Origin: Turneriella sp942492915
GTDB lineage: Bacteria > Spirochaetota > Leptospiria > Turneriellales > Turneriellaceae
Assembly (NCBI GenBank): GCA_942492915.1
Contig: OW818662.1
Span: 3,038,001 to 3,102,000 of the forward strand
Length of the DNA stretch: 64,000 bases
Direction: 5' to 3'
Shown here: positions 9,519 through 17,686 of the stretch, piece after piece
Layout of the letters: every line of letters begins with the position of its first letter
Position numbering within the stretch: position 1 is the stretch's first letter
Program-made: the position numbers and the translations under genes
The notes under the pieces: model-generated
Told to the model about the DNA's origin: nothing
Seen by the model: only the letters and a program-made list of their open reading frames with translations
Databases searched by the model: none

Positions 9519-10136
9519 TTAGGCGAGCGCCTGCAAGCGCGCAACTGCTGACGCAGACAACTTAGCCGTGCGCAGTTTGTCACCCGCAGCCGCCACAAAA
9601 CGTCTGAAAGTCGGGTCATCGAGACCGTCTGCAAAGCGAACCTGCGCTTCAAACGGCAGATCAGCAAAACCACCGATATGCCCAAAGCACCCAGCGGCGC
9701 CGCAGAGGCAGTCAAATGAATGCCCGTCACAATCCCAGTCGAAGAGCAGATAGTTGCAGGTGATTTCGTCGCCCGCTTTGATATCTTTCGCAGCGTGCGT
9801 GTAGTACTTGTTTATTTCAACATCTCCCGGATACGCTACGGAAATTGTGTTGGCATCACACGAATGATTCATAAACGAATCAAATCCGTAATAGTCTCTC
9901 ATGCCATCTGCGCGACGCACCGTATGAACCTTGATATCGATCGCGACTTCGCCAAGGGGAGTCACAAGAACTATTTCAGCATCTTCAGCCACGGCGCGAA
10001 AAATATGCGAATAGATGTCAGTGCCCTTGGGAAAGTCATATTTGGCAAAGATACCAATGTAGCCGTTTTTGGTGGGCTTCAGTTCTATCTGGTCGGGTAT
10101 CACCGCGTGTTCAATAACGGGAGTTCTCGTGTTCAT
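9519..10136 (-). CDS. SET-domain protein (putative lysine methyltransferase)
   Basis: SET-domain proteins transfer a methyl group from S-adenosylmethionine to lysine. This 205-residue protein begins MNTRTPVIEHAVIP. It carries the core motifs FDSFMNHSCDANT (the NHSC pseudoknot motif) and GDEITCNYLLFDWD, and a post-SET cysteine cluster, CLCGAAGCFGHIGG, likely binding zinc with an upstream cysteine. About 45 residues follow the post-SET region. The ATG at 10136 is the first in-frame ATG that keeps the whole domain. Its start codon faces that of the homospermidine synthase-like gene with only about 20 bp between them. Its target is unknown. Confidence 0.85.
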   Translation of the reverse strand: MNTRTPVIEHAVIPDQIELKPTKNGYIGIFAKYDFPKGTDIYSHIFRAVAEDAEIVLVTPLGEVAIDIKVHTVRRADGMRDYYGFDSFMNHSCDANTISVAYPGDVEINKYYTHAAKDIKAGDEITCNYLLFDWDCDGHSFDCLCGAAGCFGHIGGFADLPFEAQVRFADGLDDPTFRRFVAAAGDKLRTAKLSASAVARLQALA

Positions 10137-10156
10137 GGCGTTCGGGGTTCCTTTCG

Positions 10157-11509
10157 ATGAAGATCGCAATTCTGGGAATCGGTGCGGTGGGCAAATGCTG
10201 CCTGCACTTGCTGAATGAGTTTTTGGATATTCATCCACACGACCTTTACTTGGTCGAGCGGAGCAACCAAACTGGCCATTATACAGTAAATGCATTTATT
10301 GCGCTCGGAGCGCATTTTATTGAACGCCAGCTCACTTGCGACAACACACTCGCGACGCTGCAGAACGACATCGGCCTTGAACCAGGCGACCTCGTGATCG
10401 ATCTGACGACCGATGCCGACATGTTTTTTACGGTGAGACTCTGTCTCGAAAACCGCTGGCTTTATTTGAACACGTGCATCGAAAACGCGGCAGATGACCA
10501 ACTGTTGCACTACCGCAACCACGAGAAGATGGCCGCGCTTGTGGCGCCCTTCGAGGCAGCGCCAGAAATGGCAAGCTGCCTCTTTGATCAGGGCATGAAC
10601 CCTGGGCTGATTTCTGCATTCGCGAAGCAGGGGTTGCTCGACATTGCAGAGCACGTGCTGGCGTCTCGTGCTGATGCGCCGCTGGAAGGCATGCTGGCAG
10701 CGTCAGATTTTTCGGGTCTCGCGCGCCATTTGCATGTGCAGGCGATCCATTGCTCTGAACTCGATACACAGACCGCTACCGGCTTTTCAACCGAAGCTTT
10801 CGTCAACACCTGGAGCTGCCCAGGTTTTTTGATTGAGGCGCTCGCCCCCGTGCAGCTCGCGTGGGGCACGCATGAAGTCACCCAGCCCGACGGCATGGTG
10901 CTCGTTCGCGAACGAACGGCTGTGATTGAGACACCAGCATGGCAAGCGCGCGCAAGGTCTTACGTACCCCACCGCGAAATTCAAGGCATGCTGATTCCGC
11001 ATGAAGAGATCTTCACACTGAGAAAGCTGCTCGAACAGCCAGATTATGCCCCGACCATCTGCTTTGTTTATGAGGTGAACGAACACACTAAACATTGCCT
11101 ACAGGCGGGTCTTAGCGGCGCAGAAACCGGCATTGTTCTGAATCCGGCGGAGCATGCGCTGCAAGGCGACGACAGAGTAGGATTGTTATTTGTACTCGCG
11201 GCGAACCCGCTGTCGGGCGAAAGCTCGCCGTGGTGCTGGTGGAGTGGCTCGATCTTGAAAACGAGCGACCCGCTCTACTCGGCGACCGTGATTCAGGTGG
11301 CCGCCGGCGTGCTCGCAGGCGCTAAATACCTGATGCAGAACCCGAAACGGGGTGTGCTTTTTCCCGAAGACCTGCCGCACGATACAGTGCTGCGCGATGC
11401 GGCCCCGTTTCTGGGCGAAATATTCTCAGGCCCGGTTGATTTTCACCCGGCCGGCACCGGGTTTGAAAACTTCTCTTCGAAGGGGTTAAGGCCTTCAGAG
11501 GACTGCTAG
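10157..11509 (+). CDS. hss: Homospermidine synthase-like enzyme
   Basis: Homospermidine synthase makes homospermidine from putrescine units using NAD as a recycled cofactor. The 450-residue product has an N-terminal Rossmann motif (MKIAILGIGAVGKCCLHLL), then VIDLTTDADMFF, LYLNTCIEN, DQGMNPGLISAFAKQGLLDIA, FVNTWSCPGFLIEALAPVQLAWGTHE (read in parts) and near the end TVIQVAAGVLAGAKYLMQNPKRG, all in the order found in bacterial Hss. A related saccharopine-dehydrogenase-like oxidoreductase is the alternative. The start cannot be moved downstream without losing the Rossmann strand. The C-terminal tail SKGLRPSEDC resembles a translated REP palindrome seen elsewhere in the window and may not be native. 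Confidence 0.82.
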   Translation: MKIAILGIGAVGKCCLHLLNEFLDIHPHDLYLVERSNQTGHYTVNAFIALGAHFIERQLTCDNTLATLQNDIGLEPGDLVIDLTTDADMFFTVRLCLENRWLYLNTCIENAADDQLLHYRNHEKMAALVAPFEAAPEMASCLFDQGMNPGLISAFAKQGLLDIAEHVLASRADAPLEGMLAASDFSGLARHLHVQAIHCSELDTQTATGFSTEAFVNTWSCPGFLIEALAPVQLAWGTHEVTQPDGMVLVRERTAVIETPAWQARARSYVPHREIQGMLIPHEEIFTLRKLLEQPDYAPTICFVYEVNEHTKHCLQAGLSGAETGIVLNPAEHALQGDDRVGLLFVLAANPLSGESSPWCWWSGSILKTSDPLYSATVIQVAAGVLAGAKYLMQNPKRGVLFPEDLPHDTVLRDAAPFLGEIFSGPVDFHPAGTGFENFSSKGLRPSEDC

Positions 11510-11952
11510 TTTGAGCACTCCCACGGTGCTGCCTGCCATTTGCGCTCACCAGCATTTTTCCACTTGCCGCGCAGGTTTGTCGGGCGATTTGTTTTGCGCT
11601 CGATCGAAGTCTTGAAGTCGAATGCGCCTTTTGCAGCACCGCCGGCTTCGCTCCATGTGCCGGTGAACCGATTACCCTTGAGCGTGCCGACAATCTTGCC
11701 GTCTTCGCCGTATGTGCCCGTGACTTTGTTACCCGATTGGCGCAGCACCACGGCGCCAAATTCACCACAATCCCAGTTACCGTCGATGTCTGACAAAAAG
11801 CCGCCGTCGGGCATCGCAAGGGTATCGGGGGGTATCGTCAGATTCTTTTCAGGACGGCTTTCGGCAGCGTTACCTTTAGCCTGCGCCGCCAGCATAGGCA
11901 CAATCGAAAATACAAGCGCAGCCGAAACTACCAGTTTCATTATTTTCTTCAT
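11506..11952 (-). CDS. Small exported protein with GxVxGxYxxxG-type repeats
   Basis: A 148-residue protein with a clear signal peptide (MKKIMKLVVSAALVFSIVPM, then ALAAQAKG-like cleavage region). The mature part contains two beta-hairpin units: GNWDCGEFGAVVLRQSGN then VTGTYGEDGKIVGTLKGNRF and TGTWSEAGGAAKGAFDF. This glycine/tryptophan pattern occurs in exported beta-sandwich proteins of unknown function. Two cysteines, in DCGEF and WECSN, could form a disulphide. Its stop overlaps the end of hss by 4 bp on the opposite strand. It lies 28 bp after the shorter DUF4139 gene and may be the last gene of that operon. Confidence 0.72.
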   Translation of the reverse strand: MKKIMKLVVSAALVFSIVPMLAAQAKGNAAESRPEKNLTIPPDTLAMPDGGFLSDIDGNWDCGEFGAVVLRQSGNKVTGTYGEDGKIVGTLKGNRFTGTWSEAGGAAKGAFDFKTSIERKTNRPTNLRGKWKNAGERKWQAAPWECSN

Positions 11953-11980
11953 GGCATCTGTTCAATGAATTTCTTTGTGC

Positions 11981-13120
11981 CTACCAGCGATTTTTCAGAA
12001 TCAGGCGCACATAGATGTTGAGTTTTTTCTTGTCGCGCCCGTTTGCAGGTACGTTCACGTGCAGCCTGACATTGTCGAGATCGATGCGTTCGGTTTTGAC
12101 ATCCGCCGAATATGACCTCTCTTTGATTTCGTCGCGCTCGCCGCTCTCTTCTTTGACATCGATGCCGTCGATCACCCACTCTCCGCCGGGGTGTTCAACC
12201 ATCGTCAGCGGTACTTCGCCGTCTTTGAAATTTTCAACCTGGTAGCGAATCGTCTGGTGAAAATTCTTGACGGGAAGCTTGACGACCTCTTCTTTTCTTT
12301 TGACGATCGATCGCTTCACCTTAACTTCTTTTGCCTGCCCGAGCTTCAACTCGAGTTTTTGGCCGGCGCCGGTTTCTTGCGTCCAGTCTTCGCCGAGAAA
12401 GGCTTCTGATCCCTGCGAGTCTTCCTGATAGACGCGGGCCTTGCCGTTCGGCAGCATCACCTCGGGTAAACCCGCAGATTTATCGTTGCGCACTTCATAG
12501 ATCAGCGCAACGTCTTCTGAGCGGGAATGGTCAAAGAAGAACTTCTTGGTGAATTTCACATCAGCCGCCGAAAAGGCTTGAATCTTTTTCGATTCGCCCT
12601 GCTGCAGACCGCCGTTGTAGGGTTTGCCAATAACGCTCAAAATTTCAGCGCTTGCAAAATGTTCGCCCGAGGCATTCTGCACCATAGTCTGCGCCTTGAG
12701 AATCAGAGACTTCTCGTCTTTTGCCACGACCGCCTCGTATGCGGTTGTACGCTGCAGATTTTGAATCAGGTACGAGATGCGAAACACACCCGGCCCGGCC
12801 TTTTCTGAAAAGACTTCCCAAAAAAGTGCATTCTCACCAGGGGGATAGTTCACGTTAATAACGCGCACGGCCCCCGGGGTCTTGATCGGCCGAAACTGAA
12901 TGCTGTTGATGTCTACCGCAACACCCGAAAACGCATATTCGACCTGATTGGTGCCCTGCTGCAGGTTAACCGTGCGCTCCTCTTCTACAATCGTCTGCCC
13001 GGGATTCTTGAGGTCGATGCGCGTGTACTCGCGCTGCGGCATAGTGACTAACTTTGTACGGGCAACTGCGTTGCCCGTACAAATTGTAAGGGCTGCAAGA
13101 AAATAAAGCGACTTGTTCAT
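11981..13120 (-). CDS. DUF4139-type exported protein (shorter paralogue)
   Basis: A 379-residue protein with an N-terminal signal peptide (LYFLAALTICTGNAVA). It contains an N-terminal segment in which a short hydrophobic beta strand is followed by VEEERTVNLQQGTNQVEYAF, then a C-terminal beta-rich region ending LNIYVRLILKNRW, the layout of DUF4139 (mucoidy-inhibitor-A-like) proteins. It begins 3 bp after the stop of a longer paralogue with the same order of motifs, so the pair looks like an ancient tandem duplication. No enzymatic motif is visible; an envelope role is inferred. Confidence 0.78.
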   Translation of the reverse strand: MNKSLYFLAALTICTGNAVARTKLVTMPQREYTRIDLKNPGQTIVEEERTVNLQQGTNQVEYAFSGVAVDINSIQFRPIKTPGAVRVINVNYPPGENALFWEVFSEKAGPGVFRISYLIQNLQRTTAYEAVVAKDEKSLILKAQTMVQNASGEHFASAEILSVIGKPYNGGLQQGESKKIQAFSAADVKFTKKFFFDHSRSEDVALIYEVRNDKSAGLPEVMLPNGKARVYQEDSQGSEAFLGEDWTQETGAGQKLELKLGQAKEVKVKRSIVKRKEEVVKLPVKNFHQTIRYQVENFKDGEVPLTMVEHPGGEWVIDGIDVKEESGERDEIKERSYSADVKTERIDLDNVRLHVNVPANGRDKKKLNIYVRLILKNRW

Positions 13121-13123
13121 AAA

Positions 13124-14506
13124 TTACTCCTTGTGCTCAATGCGAATCGAATAGGGAATCTTCTTCTTTTCCCGGCCATCGACTTCAGGGAAAAACTTGA
13201 TCGTTGCCGAATCGACCTTCTCGTATTTGAATGATATTTTTCCCGGTTCAAACGTGCCGGGAAAAGTGCGCTCAATCTCGACGCTCACTGCTCGGTTCAG
13301 CGTGTTCTCGAGTTCATGCTCGTAGAAATATTCATCTACCCATTCTTTGACGTAGTGCGACTTATCGTAGCGCGTCTCGGTGATGAACGAACCGCGTTTG
13401 AAGTCGCGGGTGAAGGTGCGCAGTACGACCTCGCGAGTTGCCCCGGCATCGAGTTTGACTTTGTCGCCGGTGGCGACGTACTTCATGTAAATGCCACCCT
13501 GATACGAGAGATTGTTCTTGTTGTCTTCAGAGAAAATATGTACCGTGCCGTCAGGCAAAGGCGAAACGCCGAGGCTCAGCTTCGGGTCGGCGCCCTTCTC
13601 TTTGCTGTTTCGAAACTCATAGAACTTGTGCACCGCTCCGCCAGTCAGCCGGTCTGAAGCCCGGTATATCACTTTGACATCCACGTCTTTGGCGCTGAAA
13701 GCTTTTAGGCGCTTCTGCCAGCCGTTCGGTATCTTCTCTTTGCCTTCGACGGTGAAGAGAAAATATTCTGAGAGCCCTTCTTTGACAATCTCTTTCGGCT
13801 GCGAAGAACCCGCAGCCGGCGCAGAGGGTTGCGGCATCGCGTCTTCCATCTCCATGGCGGCTTTTGCGGCTTCGGCTTTCTTCATCTTGCGTTTGAAGCC
13901 ATTGCGCACACGATCACGCTTGTCTTCGTCGAGGTCGGCGTAGCGCCATTTACCCTGCGCGAGGCCCGCGATGTCTTCGACGAGGTTCACTGTGCCGACG
14001 ACCAACCGAACTTCTGCGTTCGGGTAATCTTCACCCGAATTATTGATAACGCGGATAAATCCGTCGACATTCATTGAGTTTTCTTTGGCGTTTGTGATCG
14101 CGGTGTAGTCGGCGTTCCAGGTGATGCCCGACGTGAAATAATTGATCTCGACGCGCGCCGAACCCGAAAGCTCGCTGTCAATGTTCCATTGCAGAGCATC
14201 GTTGCGGCCGGGTGGAAACGAAGTGTCCCGCAGCGTCAACTTGTCTTTGCTGCTGAGAAAGGTCAGACGCAAAGAAGTAGGATCAATCAGCGTGCCGGCC
14301 CATGAAAACTGTATTGTGTTCAGACCCGGCTTAAACGTCAGTTCACGCGATTCTTTCACCATCGTGATGTCGGCACTGTTATAAATCGTCAGCTGCACCG
14401 CCTGGCTCTTGGGCACGGTAACAAGTTCGATGGAGGCTCGCAGAGGCAGATTTAATCCTACCCCTACGAGCAGGTACATAAGACTGCGCTTGACCTGTGT
14501 ATTCAT
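13124..14506 (-). CDS. DUF4139-type exported protein (longer paralogue)
   Basis: A 460-residue exported protein with the features of DUF4139 proteins: ITMVKESRELTFKPGLNTIQFSWAG near the N-terminus, then VRLVVGTVNLVEDIAG, and a C-terminal half ending KKKIPYSIRIEHKE. The central part carries a basic/alanine-rich stretch with a proline-rich linker (about residues 205-255). The start is uncertain: ATG 14506 gives a compact signal peptide, and an in-frame ATG at 14533 is possible; neither has a strong ribosome site. The signal peptide core VGVGLNLPLRA is encoded by a decayed copy of a palindromic repeat found intact near 26.7 kb. It is coupled to the shorter paralogue downstream. Confidence 0.8.
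   Translation of the reverse strand: MNTQVKRSLMYLLVGVGLNLPLRASIELVTVPKSQAVQLTIYNSADITMVKESRELTFKPGLNTIQFSWAGTLIDPTSLRLTFLSSKDKLTLRDTSFPPGRNDALQWNIDSELSGSARVEINYFTSGITWNADYTAITNAKENSMNVDGFIRVINNSGEDYPNAEVRLVVGTVNLVEDIAGLAQGKWRYADLDEDKRDRVRNGFKRKMKKAEAAKAAMEMEDAMPQPSAPAAGSSQPKEIVKEGLSEYFLFTVEGKEKIPNGWQKRLKAFSAKDVDVKVIYRASDRLTGGAVHKFYEFRNSKEKGADPKLSLGVSPLPDGTVHIFSEDNKNNLSYQGGIYMKYVATGDKVKLDAGATREVVLRTFTRDFKRGSFITETRYDKSHYVKEWVDEYFYEHELENTLNRAVSVEIERTFPGTFEPGKISFKYEKVDSATIKFFPEVDGREKKKIPYSIRIEHKE
14437..14470. repeat. Degenerate palindrome (REP-like family A) inside signal peptide
   Basis: 34-bp imperfect palindrome; 12 of 17 base pairs are intact. In the minus-strand transcript four of the five mismatches become G-U pairs, so an RNA hairpin would persist. 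In frame it encodes VGVGLNLPLR, the same peptide as the perfect 38-bp palindrome at 26702-26739. Confidence 0.75.
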
Positions 14507-14617
14507 ATAGGTTTTTGACGTCTTAAGATGCATAAGGTTCGATAAAATATTGCGCTGGCGAGGCAAGCGACTTTCTTCTGTACAAAGCTATTCGACCCGA
14601 AACGCTGTCACGACGGA

Positions 14618-15577
14618 ATGCACACTCGACGATTTCTGACCGCTATTTTTTTGCTCGCATTGCCCGTTGCCTGCGGCAGCCTGCAGACGCAACAGGTGGA
14701 TGCCGAATTTCGCACGCTTCTGAAGCGCCTGCAATACCTGCATGAAAATGCGATTGAAGACCAGCCGATGTACGATAGCGTGAGCAAACGCCTGAAGCTT
14801 GTGCTCGACGAGACGGCAATCACCTCAAGCTTTGAGAACCAACTCGCGGCGGCAAACTACGTAAGGCAGCTGCTTGCGACCAAATGCGCTTCAGAAATCG
14901 TGCAGCCGGCCAACCAGCAGCCGGGAGCGTATCGTTACGCAATCCGTATGTATTGCCCGGCGCTGAGTTCGCCCGCAATCGTAACGCTGCAAAGCGATGG
15001 CCTGCAGTTTGCCGGTGGTGACGCTATTATCGCGACGCAAATTACTCCCCTTGGCGACCTTTGGTTTCGCTCAGACTTTGTCGTGCGCGAATTTGACAGG
15101 CCGAAGCCGCAGGTGATTGTTGCTGCGCGCTACCGGGCGAGCGAATCGCTGGCGTTATTGAAGCAGGCGTTCGGGCTCAAACACGGTTCGGTAATTCGCA
15201 TCGAACCGGGAGTTCTCAAAGTACCGACAAAACAGATAACCACGTCGGGGAGATTAGCCGATTCTGGCGCGCTCGAGGTGTTTTTTACACAAGGTTCGTC
15301 GGTGCTGTCAAACCAGGCCCGCGCAGCGCTCGACGCTCTCAAGATTCCCGCGGGCGCAAAGGTGCAGATTTTCGGGCACAGCAACAAATCAGAACGCTCA
15401 GGTGACGATCTGTCGCGCGAGCGCGCACAGGCTGTTCTGCACTACCTGAAGCAGCGATTTCCGCAGGCGCGCTACCGGTACCGTTCTTTCGGTGCGCGAA
15501 AGCCAGGTTACCCACACAAGTCGGCCGACGCAGCAAGGCTCAACCGACGGGTGGCCGTGCGGGTGGTGGTGAAATAG
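14618..15577 (+). CDS. OmpA-like domain lipoprotein
   Basis: A 319-residue predicted lipoprotein. The signal peptide ends LALPVACGS, a spirochaete-style lipobox with Cys19. The middle (about residues 25-210) is unrecognised. The C-terminal 100 residues are an OmpA-like peptidoglycan-binding domain: LEVFFTQGSSVLSNQARAALDAL, then VQIFGHSNKSERSGDDLSRERAQAVLHYL and NRRVAVRVVV, read in parts. It probably tethers the envelope to peptidoglycan. It diverges from the DUF4139 operon across 111 bp and precedes the DUF3365 gene by 68 bp. Confidence 0.85.
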   Translation: MHTRRFLTAIFLLALPVACGSLQTQQVDAEFRTLLKRLQYLHENAIEDQPMYDSVSKRLKLVLDETAITSSFENQLAAANYVRQLLATKCASEIVQPANQQPGAYRYAIRMYCPALSSPAIVTLQSDGLQFAGGDAIIATQITPLGDLWFRSDFVVREFDRPKPQVIVAARYRASESLALLKQAFGLKHGSVIRIEPGVLKVPTKQITTSGRLADSGALEVFFTQGSSVLSNQARAALDALKIPAGAKVQIFGHSNKSERSGDDLSRERAQAVLHYLKQRFPQARYRYRSFGARKPGYPHKSADAARLNRRVAVRVVVK

Positions 15578-15645
15578 TGAAACGATTTTTCTATGCCCTC
15601 TCACAACCCTTGACGCTCTGCTTTCAAATCTGACAAGTATTCATC

Positions 15646-16248
15646 ATGGCACCGTATCTCAATTACTCTCTCATCGTCGCGTTGACCCTGGTATTGCTTT
15701 CAGGTATCGTCTGCAATGAGGCAAGGCCCAATCAGGATAAGCACCTCACTTTCGCCACCAACGTGATGCAAGATGTCTTGCCGGGCCTCGTCAAGTCGCT
15801 GCAACAAAAGGTGAGCGAGAGCGGCGCTGCGGCGGCGGTATCCTATTGCAACGAGTTTGCACCGCAGTACGGCAAGACGAAAGTTGTCGAGTGGTCGGCA
15901 AAGGCACGCTCAGAACTGAATGCGGAGTCATTTCGTTTTCGACGCATCTCGTCTCGCAATCGAAATCCTCAGAACGCGCCGACTGATGCGCAGGCGCGCA
16001 TACTCGATACGTGGCAGAAGGGCAGTGTTCAGCCGGCGTATTTTGAAGATGCAGGCAAGTTTTACACCATGCACCCAATTAAGCTCAACCAGCCGCTCTG
16101 CCTTAGCTGCCACGGCGACTCAGCCACATTAGACAAGAAGTCTGCTGCCGAGATCAAAAGGCTTTACCCGCAGGACAAAGCGACGGGCTATAAACTGGGT
16201 GACCTGCGCGGCGCCTTTGTGACCGAAACAAGTTTCGCGAGCCGCTGA
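15646..16248 (+). CDS. DUF3365 (Tll0287-like) c-type haem-binding protein
   Basis: A 200-residue exported protein with a signal sequence (YSLIVALTLVLLSGIVC). The mature region matches DUF3365/Tll0287-like domains, which act as periplasmic haem sensors or redox proteins. It has the conserved SYCNEFAP segment, RRISSRNRNPQNAP, and the single haem motif CLSCHG near residue 155, followed by GYKLGDLRGAFVTE. The cysteine at the end of the hydrophobic stretch could be a lipid attachment site, though the lipobox is poor. It sits between an OmpA-like lipoprotein and the beta-glucosidase gene and is probably not functionally tied to the sugar module. Confidence 0.85.
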   Translation: MAPYLNYSLIVALTLVLLSGIVCNEARPNQDKHLTFATNVMQDVLPGLVKSLQQKVSESGAAAAVSYCNEFAPQYGKTKVVEWSAKARSELNAESFRFRRISSRNRNPQNAPTDAQARILDTWQKGSVQPAYFEDAGKFYTMHPIKLNQPLCLSCHGDSATLDKKSAAEIKRLYPQDKATGYKLGDLRGAFVTETSFASR

Positions 16249-16270
16249 TTTAAGGGCATCCTTGGGCCTT

Positions 16271-17686
16271 ATGGTCAGGCGTTACAGAAAATCGATTATC
16301 ATCGCAGCGGTGCTGCTACTGATCAATCTTGTCATCACTCTGTATCTCAATGCGCGCCACCCAAATCCCGTATGGGACTGGGACAGAATCGACACGAACA
16401 AGATCACCTTTCCGAAAAGGTTTTTGTGGGGCGCGGCGACGTCGGCCTACCAGATTGAAGGCGATCTCACCAACAATAATTGGTATGTATGGGAGCGGAC
16501 GAAACAGGCAAACGGCCGGGACCGCATCATGCGCGGTGAGGTCGCTGGCAAAGCGGCCAACCACTACAAGCTATATAAAGAAGATGTGAAGCTGATCGCC
16601 GACTTCGGCCTCAACGCCTACCGTTTTTCGATTGAATGGAGCCGCATCGAACCGCAAGAGGGCAAGTTTGACCTCAAGGCAATCGCGCATTACCGCGACC
16701 TGATAAGGCGCCTTAAAGCGCGCGGCGTCGAACCCATGATCACGCTGCACCACTTCACAGACCCGTTGTGGTTTGTTGCCAAAGGCGGATTTGAAAAAGA
16801 AGAGAATCTGCAATACTGGTTGCGGTATGCGAACCGAATGTTTAACGAATACCAGAGCGAGGTTGTCTACTGGAGCACATTTAACGAATTCAATTTATAT
16901 CCGCTCAGCGGTTATTTAGAAGGGGGATTTCCCCCAGGGAAAAAGGACTTTAAGCTGAGCTGCGAAGTGACCCGCAACATGCTGCAGGGGCATATTCGCA
17001 CCTACGACAACTTCAAGAAACTCTCCGTGACCAAAAAACACCAGGTCGGCGCGATTATCGCCGTGCTCGAAGCGAGACCGTTCAATCCGTGGTTTATCAT
17101 GGATTGGGTCGCCGCGTATTACGAAGAGCGCTTCTGGATGGGCGCGATGCTCGATTTTTTTCAAACCGGCAAATACGAAATCAGTCTGCCGTTTCGCGGG
17201 TCGTACAGTTTTACTGACAAAGACGGCGTGCGCGCGATGGATTTTTTCGGCATCAACTACTACACGCGCACCGCGGCGATCTTTAACCCGTTTTCAAGCC
17301 CGGTATTCAGCAGACTGCAGATGACCGGTTTTCCGAAAAGTGATATGGGTTGGGCGATTTATCCCGAAGGGCTTTATTACGCTGTGAAGCGCATTTCACC
17401 CATTGGCGTTCCCATGATCATCACCGAAAACGGTCTTGCAGATGCCGATGATACCCGGCGCGGACTCTTCATCCGCCAGCACCTCTATGCACTCTCGGCC
17501 GTAATTAACGAAGGTTATGATGTGCGCGGCTATTACTTCTGGTCGCTGCTGGATAATTTTGAATGGCTCGAAGGTTATGACAAACGTTTTGGCCTCTACG
17601 CGGTTGATTACAAAACCTTCAAACGCACGCTGCGCGAAGGCTCGACGGAATACCAGAATGTTATCAAGAGGTTTCCGGGCAGATGA
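16271..17686 (+). CDS. Membrane-anchored family 1 glycoside hydrolase (beta-glucosidase)
   Basis: Retaining GH1 enzyme hydrolysing terminal beta-glycosides, 471 residues from ATG 16271. The catalytic acid/base is Glu206 in TFNEF and the nucleophile Glu386 in ITENG. FLWGAATSAYQIEG near residue 51 is the GH1 N-terminal signature, and YYFWSLLDNFEW is present near the end. An N-terminal transmembrane helix (residues 8-27) following basic residues is unusual for GH1, which is usually cytoplasmic, and suggests a periplasm-facing, membrane-tethered enzyme. The MFS gene overlaps its 3' end by 4 bp and a ROK kinase follows, which suggests stepwise hydrolysis, import and phosphorylation of glucosides. 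Confidence 0.9.
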   Translation: MVRRYRKSIIIAAVLLLINLVITLYLNARHPNPVWDWDRIDTNKITFPKRFLWGAATSAYQIEGDLTNNNWYVWERTKQANGRDRIMRGEVAGKAANHYKLYKEDVKLIADFGLNAYRFSIEWSRIEPQEGKFDLKAIAHYRDLIRRLKARGVEPMITLHHFTDPLWFVAKGGFEKEENLQYWLRYANRMFNEYQSEVVYWSTFNEFNLYPLSGYLEGGFPPGKKDFKLSCEVTRNMLQGHIRTYDNFKKLSVTKKHQVGAIIAVLEARPFNPWFIMDWVAAYYEERFWMGAMLDFFQTGKYEISLPFRGSYSFTDKDGVRAMDFFGINYYTRTAAIFNPFSSPVFSRLQMTGFPKSDMGWAIYPEGLYYAVKRISPIGVPMIITENGLADADDTRRGLFIRQHLYALSAVINEGYDVRGYYFWSLLDNFEWLEGYDKRFGLYAVDYKTFKRTLREGSTEYQNVIKRFPGR

